From Lutibacter sp. A64 (lineage in GTDB: Bacteria > Bacteroidota > Bacteroidia > Flavobacteriales > Flavobacteriaceae), in NCBI RefSeq assembly GCF_022429565.1, contig NZ_CP092487.1, positions 212,001 to 276,000 of the forward strand: a stretch of 64,000 nt of DNA. The letters are read 5' to 3'. How positions within the stretch are numbered: the stretch's first letter is position 1; each line of letters opens with the position of its first letter. Of this stretch, positions 9,317-18,074 are shown piece after piece. Below the pieces are notes generated by a model. The model had not been told where the DNA came from. It saw nothing but the letters and a program-made list of their open reading frames with translations, and made no database searches. Both the position numbers and the translations under genes were made by a program.

Positions 9317-10405
9317 ATGAATACAATTGTAACATTTGGAGAAATAATGGGGCGCATAGCTGCTCCTGATAATTTACGATTAAGACAAACACGTCAGTTT
9401 GATATGACTTATGCAGGTGCAGAAGCAAGTGTAGCTGCATCAATTTGTAATTTTGGAGGAAATGCACGTTATGTTACAGCTTTGCCAAAACATGCCTTAG
9501 CTGAAGCAACTATCGATGCTGTTCGTTCTGTGGGTGTAGATACACAATATGTTTTACGAACAGATAAAGGTCGTTTAGGATTATATTTTCTAGAAACAGG
9601 AGCTAATCAAAGACCAAGTAATGTAATTTATGACCGTGCAGATTCTGCAATTGCAATTACACCAGCTGAAGCATATGATTGGGAAAATATTTTTAAAGGA
9701 GCAAGTTGGTTGCATTTAAGTGGGATTACACCTGCATTATCTAAAAATGCAGCTGAAGCAACTTTATATGCGGCAAAAAAAGCAAAAGAAACAGGAGCCT
9801 CGGTTTCAATAGATTTAAATTTTAGAGGAAAATTATGGGATTGGGACAGCTCTAAATTTGCTCGTGAATTAGCTCAAGAAACAATGCGCAAAATCTTACC
9901 ATTTATTGATGTTGTTATTGGAAATGAGGAAGATTGCTATGATGTTTTAGGAATTAGAGCTGGAAATACAGATGTACATGCTGGAAAATTAGATACTTCT
10001 CGTTATCCAGATGTAGCTCGTCAAGTTGTTGAACAATTTCCAAATGTAAAAAAAGTAGCGATTACATTACGTGAAAGTTATTCAGCTTCACATAATAATT
10101 GGGGAGCAATGTTATATGATGCAGCTACAGATAAACCTTTTTTTGCACCACTAGATTTAAATAATAACTATCAACCGTATGAAATTAAAAATATTGTTGA
10201 CCGTGTGGGAGGTGGAGATTCATTTGCAGGTGGTTTGGTTTTTGCGTTAACAACAGCAGAATTGTCAGATCCTCAAGTTGCTGTAAAATATGCAGTAGCA
10301 GCCTCTTGTTTAAAACACTCTATAAAAGGAGATTTTAATTATTCTACACGTTCAGAAGTAGAATCTTTAATGCAAGGTTCTGGATCTGGTAGAGTTGTTA
10401 GGTAG
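9317..10405 (+). CDS. dauC: PfkB-family 2-keto-3-deoxy sugar-acid kinase (DauC-like)
   Basis: 362-residue ribokinase/PfkB-family sugar kinase. The N-terminal signature VTFGEIMGRIA and the C-terminal ATP/anion-hole motif VGGGDSFAGG, with catalytic base Asp301, are both intact. It would phosphorylate 2-keto-3-deoxy-D-galactonate at O6 for the aldolase encoded 81 bp upstream. The stretch between them (9236-9316) contains a long-loop inverted repeat (TAATAAGCACTTT with AAAGTACTTATTA) but no obvious promoter. It is cytoplasmic, with no signal peptide. Assignment to the galacto-configured intermediate comes from the galactan setting, not from the protein itself. Confidence 0.88.
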   Translation: MNTIVTFGEIMGRIAAPDNLRLRQTRQFDMTYAGAEASVAASICNFGGNARYVTALPKHALAEATIDAVRSVGVDTQYVLRTDKGRLGLYFLETGANQRPSNVIYDRADSAIAITPAEAYDWENIFKGASWLHLSGITPALSKNAAEATLYAAKKAKETGASVSIDLNFRGKLWDWDSSKFARELAQETMRKILPFIDVVIGNEEDCYDVLGIRAGNTDVHAGKLDTSRYPDVARQVVEQFPNVKKVAITLRESYSASHNNWGAMLYDAATDKPFFAPLDLNNNYQPYEIKNIVDRVGGGDSFAGGLVFALTTAELSDPQVAVKYAVAASCLKHSIKGDFNYSTRSEVESLMQGSGSGRVVR

Positions 10406-10628
10406 TCATAAAAATATTAGGTTGTAATATTGTTTGAAATTGAAGTTTATAAGTATTTACTGATTATTCTAAATAGGATAACCAGTAATAGTTTAACTAC
10501 CAAAATACATAAATTATGTTGAAAATATAATATGCCTATTATTTGATAAACAAAAGATGTTAAATTAATAACTATAAAAACTTTTAGGGTTAAGTGAAAG
10601 TAAGAAGTTGAAATATTTAAAAAGAAGA

Positions 10629-11639
10629 ATGAAAAAAAATGAATTTGGTTTTGTTGTAATTGGAATCTTACTCTTAGTGTTTTTTTTAAGTTGTAAAAGC
10701 ACTATTAATACAGCAATAGACGACAAAAATATTGAGCTATTACCTTTGTCAGATCAATCCAATAAAGGAAATTGGGTTTTAAACACAGATGTTAGTGATG
10801 AATTTGAAGATGCTGTTATAGACGAAGATAAATGGTATATCGTAGGAAAGTTTGAAAATGGGAAACCTGTTTATAAAGATCCAGATTATCCTAATAAAAA
10901 AGTTTGGAAAGGTCGTGCCCCTTCTCAATTTTCAGGTAGAAATTATAGATTAGAAGATGGGAAGTTAATTTTAGAAACACGTTGGGAACCCGATTTTCCT
11001 TTTAGTGATGATAACAAGCAAACCTGGGGACCTGATAATAAAATTGAAAAATATGAAAATATAACCACAGCTTGTTTTATTGGGAGAAGAAATTTTAAAT
11101 ACGGTTATATGGAGATTAAAAGTAAAGCTGCTGATGCAGAAATTACTAGTGCTTTTTGGGCAACAGGTAGCCAAACCGAACTAGATATTTTTGAACAGTT
11201 TGGAGATCACCGTCAAAAAGGAAAAGAATGGAAAGATCGTGAGCTTTGGTGGTCAATTCATGATTGGAGTAGAGAGGGAAAAGGTAAAACAGTTTATACA
11301 GAACGTTTAGATTATGGATTTAGAGTAGCAGATGATTTTCACGTATATGGAATTGAGTGGGATGAGGATGGATTAAAATTATATGTTGATGGTAAGTATA
11401 AAACAGGAGCTACAAAAGAACAAGTAAATGCTTATGCTAAAGATAAAGGATTGCCTAATGGCTGGGTTTTAGACGGGCCAATTCATATTTGGTTAGATCA
11501 GGAAACATTTCCATGGCATGGTGTTCCAGATTCTAAAGAAGATTTAGAATTAAATAGCCCTGAAGGAGAAAAAGACGATGGTGTTGTAGATTTTGAGATT
11601 GAATATGTTAGGGTATGGCAAAAAAAAAGTAATTTATAG
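10629..11639 (+). CDS. GH16 endo-galactanase, lipoprotein
   Basis: 336-residue GH16 enzyme starting at the ATG at 10629, preceded by the purine-rich AAAGAAGA; an in-frame TTG at 10608 is less likely. Lipobox: LSC. The beta-bulge catalytic motif ExDxxE reads ELDIFE, with nucleophile Glu184, Asp186 and acid/base Glu189. The W-K-G-R-A-P-S-Q-F and LEDGKLILETRWEP segments upstream are shared with the GH16 at 21657. GH16 enzymes with this motif include kappa-carrageenases, furcellaranases, agarases and porphyranases; the Dau genes next door favour an anhydro-D-galactose-containing substrate. It has no C-terminal extension, unlike its paralog. The 223 bp upstream holds only an imperfect hairpin (about 10456-10488). 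Confidence 0.9.
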   Translation: MKKNEFGFVVIGILLLVFFLSCKSTINTAIDDKNIELLPLSDQSNKGNWVLNTDVSDEFEDAVIDEDKWYIVGKFENGKPVYKDPDYPNKKVWKGRAPSQFSGRNYRLEDGKLILETRWEPDFPFSDDNKQTWGPDNKIEKYENITTACFIGRRNFKYGYMEIKSKAADAEITSAFWATGSQTELDIFEQFGDHRQKGKEWKDRELWWSIHDWSREGKGKTVYTERLDYGFRVADDFHVYGIEWDEDGLKLYVDGKYKTGATKEQVNAYAKDKGLPNGWVLDGPIHIWLDQETFPWHGVPDSKEDLELNSPEGEKDDGVVDFEIEYVRVWQKKSNL

Positions 11640-11677
11640 ATATAATAATAATAATAATAATTTAAAATTTAAGTGAG

Positions 11678-12031
11678 ATGAAAAAAGTAATATTATTAAT
11701 AATTTTATTAGTAACAGTTAGTACTACATTTGGTCAAAAAATAAAAACACAACAAAAAAAAATAAATCATTTTGTAGAAACAGCAACAAAAGAGTATGAT
11801 TTAAATAAAGATCAAGTAAAAGAATTAGTAGAATTTAGAACTGAAATGGTTCAAAGTTATTTAGATCTTAATAAGGCTGTAAAAGAAGGATTGTCAAAAG
11901 AAAATAAAAAAATTAAAAGCCAAGAAATTAGTAAAACTTTTAATACAAAGTTTATTAAGTTAGTTGGAAAATCTTATAAAGAAATAGCACCTTTTTTAGC
12001 TAAAATGCGCGAAGAGTTAAAAAATATATAA
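11678..12031 (+). CDS. Small secreted helical protein, unknown function
   Basis: 117-residue protein with a clear signal peptide ending TTFG before Q. The mature ~97 residues are highly charged and predicted alpha-helical (KEYDLNKDQVKELVEFRTEMV; EIAPFLAKMREELKN), with no Cys. It resembles the general style of small periplasmic helical proteins such as Spy/CpxP relatives, but I see no LTxxQ repeat and do not claim homology. It lies 38 bp after the GH16 and 70 bp before a sulfatase, in the same orientation. An (ATA/AAT)n microsatellite at about 11641-11660 precedes it. Placement suggests a role in the envelope during galactan growth. Confidence 0.7.
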   Translation: MKKVILLIILLVTVSTTFGQKIKTQQKKINHFVETATKEYDLNKDQVKELVEFRTEMVQSYLDLNKAVKEGLSKENKKIKSQEISKTFNTKFIKLVGKSYKEIAPFLAKMREELKNI

Positions 12032-12038
12032 GTCACAT

Positions 12039-12077
12039 AGAAAGTCTTTAATTCTAAAATAGCACTAAAGACTTTCT
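12039..12077 (+). terminator. Intercistronic hairpin/terminator
   Basis: AGAAAGTCTTTA (12039-12050) pairs with TAAAGACTTTCT (12066-12077), followed by TCTTC rather than a pure U-run. It could be a leaky terminator ahead of the sulfatase. Confidence 0.55.
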
Positions 12078-12101
12078 TCTTCAAAAAGATAACCTATAAT
12101 T

Positions 12102-13571
12102 ATGTTTCGTATCAATACTTTTAAATTATTAATGTGTTGTATTGCTTTTGTATTAAGTGCTTGTAGAACAACAAAAAAGAAATCATCAGTTACAGTATCA
12201 GAAATAAAACCTAATATATTATTTATTTTATGCGATGATTTAGGCTATGCTGATGTTGGCTTTAATGGATCTCCAGATATTAAAACTCCAAATTTAGATG
12301 CGTTAGCTAATAAAGGAACTATTTTTAAATCTGCTTATGTAACACATCCTTTTTGTGGACCAAGTAGAGCAAGTATAATGACTGGTCGTTATCCGCATAC
12401 AATAGGATCTCAGTTTAATTTACCTCCAAATAGTGAAATTATTGGAGAAGGAATAGATGTAAACGAAACATTTATAAGTTCTACTTTGCAAAATGCTGGA
12501 TACTATACAGGAGCATTAGGAAAGTGGCATTTGGGGGCTGTTGAAAAATACCACCCAAACAATAGAGGATTCGATGATTTTTATGGATTTTTAGGAGGAG
12601 GTCATAATTATTTTCCTGAACAATTTATGAAAGCTTATGAAATTAGAAAAAAAGCAGGAAACAAACATATTTTCGAATATTTATTGCCATTAGAACATAA
12701 CGGAGAAGAAGTTGTAGAAACAGAATACGTTACAGATGCTCTGTCTAGAGAGGCTGTTCGTTTTGTTAATGATGCAGCTAAAACCAAAAAACCATTCTTT
12801 TTATATTTATCATATAATGCACCTCATACACCTTTAGAAGCTAAAAAAGAAGATTTAAAGTTGTTTGAATCTATTAAAGATGAAAAAAGAAGAACTTATG
12901 CAGCAATGGTTTATGCAGTTGATAGAGGAGTTAAAAAAGTGGTTGAAGCATTAAAAGAAACGAAACAATTAGAGAATACCTTAATTATATTTTTAAGCGA
13001 TAATGGAGGTAGATTAGATCAAGGAGCAAATAATTATCCTTTAAAAGAAGGAAAAGGAAGTACTTATGAAGGTGGGTATAGAGTACCTATGTTTTTCTAT
13101 TGGCCAAAACATATTGCCGCCGGAAAATATTATAGCCACCCAGTTTCTTCATTAGATTTTTATCCTACATTATCTTATTTAGCAAACGCAACTATTTCAA
13201 AAGATAAAATATTAGATGGTAAAAATATTTGGAAAAACATTCAAGAAAATAGCAATGCTAGAGTAGGAGAACCAATTTTTGCAATGAGACATCAAAAAGG
13301 ATTTACTGACGCCGCTATAAGAATTGGTGAGTGGAAAGCTCTAAAAATTCACAGACAACATTGGAAATTGTTCAATATTGAAAATGATATTTCTGAAACC
13401 ATTGATCTAAGTTTGAAGCATCCAGAAATTTTAACAAAATTAGTAAAGCAAAGTAAAGATTGGAGTACAACTCATACAAAACCTTTATGGTTTCATAGTG
13501 AAAAAACAGGTAAAGATTGGGAATCATTGAATATGCCAGATTTTGATACTCTTTTTCAAATTGAAAAATAA
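12102..13571 (+). CDS. S1-family sulfatase, lipoprotein (CGPSR type)
   Basis: 489-residue sulfatase with lipobox LSAC (Cys21). Metal site: LCDDLGYAD near residues 44-45. Maturation motif C-G-P-S-R at Cys85 (HPFCGPSRASIMTG). Other landmarks are LGKWHLG, YNAPHTPLEAK and FLSDNGG. It is a close paralog of the secreted sulfatase at 27572-29047: both share the FYGFLGGGHNYFPE segment, RRTYAAMVYAVDRGV and a terminal KPLWFHS/QPLWYYS stretch. One copy is lipid-anchored and the other has a plain signal peptide, so they may act on the same linkage on different sides of the envelope. Complete; expected to be active. Confidence 0.93.
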   Translation: MFRINTFKLLMCCIAFVLSACRTTKKKSSVTVSEIKPNILFILCDDLGYADVGFNGSPDIKTPNLDALANKGTIFKSAYVTHPFCGPSRASIMTGRYPHTIGSQFNLPPNSEIIGEGIDVNETFISSTLQNAGYYTGALGKWHLGAVEKYHPNNRGFDDFYGFLGGGHNYFPEQFMKAYEIRKKAGNKHIFEYLLPLEHNGEEVVETEYVTDALSREAVRFVNDAAKTKKPFFLYLSYNAPHTPLEAKKEDLKLFESIKDEKRRTYAAMVYAVDRGVKKVVEALKETKQLENTLIIFLSDNGGRLDQGANNYPLKEGKGSTYEGGYRVPMFFYWPKHIAAGKYYSHPVSSLDFYPTLSYLANATISKDKILDGKNIWKNIQENSNARVGEPIFAMRHQKGFTDAAIRIGEWKALKIHRQHWKLFNIENDISETIDLSLKHPEILTKLVKQSKDWSTTHTKPLWFHSEKTGKDWESLNMPDFDTLFQIEK

Positions 13572-13670
13572 AGAGATTGCTTAATTTGGTATTTTAGTAA
13601 GGTCTATAAATTATTTTTTATACAAAGTTTCAATGTGACATATGTTATTACAAATCAAAAATATATTTAT

Positions 13671-13678
13671 TATATTTG
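13671..13678 (+). promoter_or_regulatory. -7 box of the AraC regulator gene
   Basis: TATATTTG matches the published Bacteroidetes -7 consensus TAnnTTTG exactly. It ends six bases before the ATG at 13685, so the mRNA may start at or next to the start codon (leaderless), unless translation begins further in. No convincing -33 TTG is seen. No 21-bp paired operator is present here, so the regulator does not seem to use its own proposed site. Confidence 0.5.
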
Positions 13679-13684
13679 TAATAG

Positions 13685-14542
13685 ATGAAATTAGTAGTTA
13701 AAAATTCAGAAAAACCTATAAATAAGAAACTATTTATCGAAAACAGGGAAGTTCCTTGTTTAGATGCATCATGGCATTACCATCTAGAATATGAATTGTT
13801 GTATATTTCACAAAGTAGCGGAATTCGTTTTGTAGGTGATAGCGTTTCCCCTTTTTTACCTGGTGATTTAGTTTTAGTAGGTCCTTATTTACCACATTTA
13901 TGGAGAAATGATATTTCATATTATAAAGATAATGAAGAGTATTTTGTAAAAACTATAGTTACTAAGTTTAGTAAAGATTTTATTGGAGAAAACACTTTTG
14001 AAAGCGTAGAGTTTAAGGAAATCAATAAAATGCTAGACGATTCTAAATATGGCGTTGCTTTTGGTGAAAAAACTAGTGAAAAAATGCATGAAGATATCAT
14101 GAATATAGCTAATCTTAAACCAGTAGAGCAAAGTATAAAATTATTAGAAATTCTTCATAGACTCTCTATAGTTAAAGATAAGAAACTACTTTCTTCTTCA
14201 GATATGAGGCAATTTACTTCAGAAAATTCACAAAGAATAGACAATGTTTTAAAATTTATATCTGACAATTATGTTAGTTATATTAGTTTAAACGATGTGG
14301 CTGAAGTTGCTTGTATGACCACAAACTCTTTTTGTCGTTTTTTTAAAAGAATGACCAATAAATCCTTCACTCAATTTTTAAATGAAGTTAGAATAAGAAA
14401 CGCTTCTAGATTACTTATTCAAGGAGATTTACCTGTTTCTGAAGTTTGTTATATTGTAGGATATAACTCTATTACAAACTTTAATAAACAATTTAAACAA
14501 ATTATGGGGTGTACACCTAATAATTATAGAAAAACTATTTAA
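13685..14542 (+). CDS. AraC-family transcriptional regulator of the galactan PUL
   Basis: 285-residue one-component activator. The N-terminal ~90 residues form a cupin-type sensor domain (WHYHLEYELLYI, FLPGDLVLVGPYLPHLW). The C-terminal ~100 residues carry two helix-turn-helix motifs: SLNDVAEVACMTTNSFCRFF, then PVSEVCYIVGYNSITNFNKQF followed by the family end PNNYRK. It is encoded in the middle of the locus, between the sulfatase and the second susCD pair. AraC proteins typically bind direct repeats about two helical turns apart, which is the arrangement of the seven operators described here, so it is the best candidate to bind them. The effector is likely an intracellular galactan breakdown product. 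An AraC regulator is also part of the Zobellia carrageenan locus. Confidence 0.92.
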   Translation: MKLVVKNSEKPINKKLFIENREVPCLDASWHYHLEYELLYISQSSGIRFVGDSVSPFLPGDLVLVGPYLPHLWRNDISYYKDNEEYFVKTIVTKFSKDFIGENTFESVEFKEINKMLDDSKYGVAFGEKTSEKMHEDIMNIANLKPVEQSIKLLEILHRLSIVKDKKLLSSSDMRQFTSENSQRIDNVLKFISDNYVSYISLNDVAEVACMTTNSFCRFFKRMTNKSFTQFLNEVRIRNASRLLIQGDLPVSEVCYIVGYNSITNFNKQFKQIMGCTPNNYRKTI

Positions 14543-14560
14543 TTATACCATTTTTTAATG

Positions 14561-14626
14561 AGGTAAAATAATGTAGTTAGAAGGTAAATTTAACCATTTC
14601 TTAACAAAAATATTCCACGTACTTTG
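14561..14626 (+). promoter_or_regulatory. Paired-half-site operator with -7 box (site D), second susCD
   Basis: AGGTAAA at 14561-14567 and again at 14582-14588 (start spacing 21). -7 box TACTTTG at 14620-14626, starting 38 bp after the second half-site. It lies 187 bp before the SusC start, giving a long leader of about 180 nt in which I see no gene. Confidence 0.78.
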
Positions 14627-14813
14627 TATAAGTAACCAAAGGAAATCATTAATTATATTTTGATTTTAATACTTTTATTGCTTTTTGTTTTTTTAAATGA
14701 ATTGTGGTTAAAATATTATATATCAGTATGTAAGGTTGAATTTTGTTATTGATAATTTATTATATATAAATTAAATCAAACTTATAATAGTAAAATTAAA
14801 CTTAACTTATTTT

Positions 14814-17800
14814 ATGAAAAAACTAAAAAATTTTAAATCAAAAGCAAATTGCCAAAACTCGGGTAGTTTAGTTTTAAAATTGAATTTTAACAGGGTGCTT
14901 ACTTTAGCATTTTTATTTTCAATGAGTTTTTTTCAAGGTATAGCTGCGAAATCGATTTCGTATAGTAGCTTTGAAAATAAAGAACCAATAATCTTAAATC
15001 AACAAATTGAGATTTCTGGTGTGGTTTCTGATAAAGACGGACCATTACCAGGTGTAAATGTTTTAGTTAAAGGTACTTCAAACGGAGCCTTAACAGATTT
15101 TGATGGGAATTATTCAATTTCAGTAGATAATAATGCTGTTCTTGTGTTTTCTTACATAGGGTATAAAACTAAAGAGGTTTTAGTTGATGGAGAAACAACA
15201 ATAAATGTGATGCTAGAAGCTAATACAGAAAATCTTGATGAAGTTGTAGTATTAGGATATTCAACTAGAAAAAAAGGAGATGTTACAGGTTCTGTAAGTA
15301 CTGTAAAAGCTGGAGATATTGAAAAATCGGGTAGTAAAGATTTAGTAAAATCATTGGCAGGTAAGGTTTCAGGTTTAATCATTTCAGATAGAGGAGGTAC
15401 ACCAGGTTCGGGTGAAACAACATTATTAATAAGAGGAAAATCTACTTTGGGTAATAACTCTCCATTAATATTAATTGATGGAATTGTAGCGTCTTCTTTT
15501 TCTCATTTGTCACCTCAAGATATTGAAAGTTTAACAGTTTTAAAAGATGGAGCTGCTGCAATTTATGGAGCAAGAGCTGCAAATGGTGTTATTTTAGTAA
15601 CAACAAAAAGAGGTAAAAATGGGAAAACTAAAATAAATTTATCTACTTCTTATACTATTTCTTCATTTTCAGCCGAACCAAGTTTAATGTCTTCGGAACA
15701 ATTTGCAATTTATAATAATGAAATAGAAGAAAGGTTTGGTAGAAATGCTACATATACTCAAGAAGATATTGTTAAATATGCTAATGGTTCAGATCCTATT
15801 AATTACCCTAATACAAATTGGGCAGACGAAACTTTTTCTAAAACATCACCAGAATCAAGAACATCATTATCACTTTCTGGAGGAAATGAAAATGTAAATT
15901 ACTTTGTTAGTGGAGATATGATTCGTCAAAAAGGAATGTATAAATCAGGCGACTTAAAATTTGATCAAAATCAAATAAGATCGAACTTAGATATTAAAAT
16001 TATAGATGATCTTAAATTAGGTGTTGATTTATCTGGAAGATTTGGTGAAACTGTAGAGCCAGGTATTGGTACAAGCTATATTTATAAAAATATTTATAAT
16101 AATTTTCCTACTGAAGTTGCTGTATATCCAAATGGTTTAGTTGCTTGGGGAGGAGAAAACGGAGCAAACCCAGTTATTATGTCTAGTAATGAAACAGGTT
16201 TTGAAAAGCAAGTAGATAATGATTTACGTGGTAAAATATCAGTCGACTATGATTTAAATAAACTTGCTGAAGGTTTAAAATTTAAAGGGTTTGCAGGTAT
16301 GAGAAGAATGAATTATGATCAAAAATATTGGTACAGTCCTTGGACGGTTTATTCTTATCTAGAAGGTGCCGATGAATATGTAGCTCAACCAGGATTTTCA
16401 CAAGATGGGAATGAAAATATATTACGCGAAAGTTTTTGGAAATACAACGAATTAATGTTGAATGCAACTGTTTATTATTCTAAAACAATAAACGATAAAC
16501 ATAATTTTAGTGGGTTTGTTGGATATGAACAAACTACTTCAGATCAACGTAATTTTTGGGTAGAAAAGAAAGGTTTCCCAGATTCTGAACACTCTGAGTT
16601 ATTTGCAGGAGATACAGATGGTCAAACTTCTGATGGAACATCTTATGAATGGGCTCGTGTTAATTATTTTGGGTCATTTTCTTACGATTATATGAAAAAA
16701 TATTACGTAGACATTACATTACGTCACGATGGCTCTAGTAATTTTGGTCCAGGAAATAGATTTGGAACTTTCCCAGGAATTGCATTGTCTTGGTCAATAG
16801 ATAAAGAATCTTTTATGGAAGATGTTTCTTGGGTAAATTCATTAAAACTAAGAACATCTTGGGCTAAAATGGGTAACGACCGTATTTCTGGATTTCAGTA
16901 CTTAACCCAATATAATTATGCCGGTAATGTAGGCGCACTACCTAACTATTATAATTTTGGTGGAGAATATTATAATGGATATTCTAGTATTGGAGTTGCA
17001 GCTGCAAATCCAGATATTACTTGGGAGGCTGCAGATATGAAAAATATTGGTTTAAACTTCACATTATTAGATAGTAGATTGACAGGAGATTTCAATTATT
17101 TTTATCAAAAAAGAGAAGATATTTTAATAACAAGAAATGCATCAATACCAGATTATACAGGGTTAACATTACCTCAAGAAAATATAGGTAAAGTAGATAA
17201 TTATGGTTGGGAATTTGAATTGGGATGGAATGATACTATTGAAGATTTAGGTTATAATATTGGTTTTAATTTTACTCAAGCCAAAAATGAAGTAGTTTAT
17301 ATGGATGAGGCTGAAAATGTAATAGATGCAATGAAGCAAGAAGGACATCCAATGGATTCTTATTTAATATATCCAACAAATGGACTTTTTCAAAACCAAG
17401 CACAAGTAGATGCTGAACCTGCAAAATTAGCAGGTACAGTTCCAGGAGAACCATATTATATTGATACAAATGAAAATGGTAGAATAGACGCAGGAGATAG
17501 AATACGTTCTTACTCTTCAAACGTACCTGAGGTACAATATGGTATACACGGAGGTTTAAATTATAAAAATTGGAATTTTAGTTTCTTATTTCAAGGGCAA
17601 GCAAAAGCTAAAATGCAAGTGTTTTTTGAAGGAAATGGAGCGTTGCCAGATTTCTTATATGATCAACGTTGGACTCCTGAAAATACTGAAGCAAGATATC
17701 CAAGAGCCTATGCAAATGGAGATTCATATAGTACTAGTTTAAATGGACCAGAAAATTTCCAAGGCGCAGATTTATGGTTACGCGATGCTTCATACCTTAG

Positions 17801-18014
17801 GTTAAAAGAGGTTGAATTAGGATATGCTTTACCTAAAGATATAACAAGGTTTGCTGATGTTAAAGTTTATGTAAGAGGTTACAATGTGTTAACTATGTTT
17901 TCAGATATATATGATTTAGGCTTAGATCCTGAAGCAGAGGGTTATAACAGCTTTAGACAAAGTAGATACCCTTCCTTAAAATCATTTACGTTTGGTTTAA
18001 ATTTTAATTTTTAA
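14814..18014 (+). CDS. SusC-like TonB-dependent receptor
   Basis: 1066-residue SusC with a long N-terminus and a membrane segment at about residues 27-45. A carboxypeptidase-regulatory-like beta domain follows (GVVSDKDGPLPGVNVLVKGT, about 70-145). The plug domain starts around LDEVVVLGYSTRKKGDVTGS and contains PLILIDGI and VLKDGAAAIYGARAANGVILVTTK. The barrel ends FGLNFNF. It differs clearly from the other two SusC proteins in the window (Y-S-T in place of the GYGT element; different end region), so it probably takes a different oligosaccharide. It is complete and followed by its SusD after 60 bp. Confidence 0.96.
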   Translation: MKKLKNFKSKANCQNSGSLVLKLNFNRVLTLAFLFSMSFFQGIAAKSISYSSFENKEPIILNQQIEISGVVSDKDGPLPGVNVLVKGTSNGALTDFDGNYSISVDNNAVLVFSYIGYKTKEVLVDGETTINVMLEANTENLDEVVVLGYSTRKKGDVTGSVSTVKAGDIEKSGSKDLVKSLAGKVSGLIISDRGGTPGSGETTLLIRGKSTLGNNSPLILIDGIVASSFSHLSPQDIESLTVLKDGAAAIYGARAANGVILVTTKRGKNGKTKINLSTSYTISSFSAEPSLMSSEQFAIYNNEIEERFGRNATYTQEDIVKYANGSDPINYPNTNWADETFSKTSPESRTSLSLSGGNENVNYFVSGDMIRQKGMYKSGDLKFDQNQIRSNLDIKIIDDLKLGVDLSGRFGETVEPGIGTSYIYKNIYNNFPTEVAVYPNGLVAWGGENGANPVIMSSNETGFEKQVDNDLRGKISVDYDLNKLAEGLKFKGFAGMRRMNYDQKYWYSPWTVYSYLEGADEYVAQPGFSQDGNENILRESFWKYNELMLNATVYYSKTINDKHNFSGFVGYEQTTSDQRNFWVEKKGFPDSEHSELFAGDTDGQTSDGTSYEWARVNYFGSFSYDYMKKYYVDITLRHDGSSNFGPGNRFGTFPGIALSWSIDKESFMEDVSWVNSLKLRTSWAKMGNDRISGFQYLTQYNYAGNVGALPNYYNFGGEYYNGYSSIGVAAANPDITWEAADMKNIGLNFTLLDSRLTGDFNYFYQKREDILITRNASIPDYTGLTLPQENIGKVDNYGWEFELGWNDTIEDLGYNIGFNFTQAKNEVVYMDEAENVIDAMKQEGHPMDSYLIYPTNGLFQNQAQVDAEPAKLAGTVPGEPYYIDTNENGRIDAGDRIRSYSSNVPEVQYGIHGGLNYKNWNFSFLFQGQAKAKMQVFFEGNGALPDFLYDQRWTPENTEARYPRAYANGDSYSTSLNGPENFQGADLWLRDASYLRLKEVELGYALPKDITRFADVKVYVRGYNVLTMFSDIYDLGLDPEAEGYNSFRQSRYPSLKSFTFGLNFNF

Positions 18015-18074
18015 TTTAAAAATAGAAAATTTATTAAATGTTAATTAATAAGAAAATTATAAAGAGATAAAGAG

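Noticed and set aside
10475-10545. AGGATAA followed by TTATTTG before the first GH16, considered as an eighth operator
   Set aside because: No second half-site at 21 bp and the -7-like box is at the wrong distance.
11641-11660. ATA/AAT repeat as a phase-variation tract
   Set aside because: It is outside the coding frame and not placed between promoter elements I can recognise.
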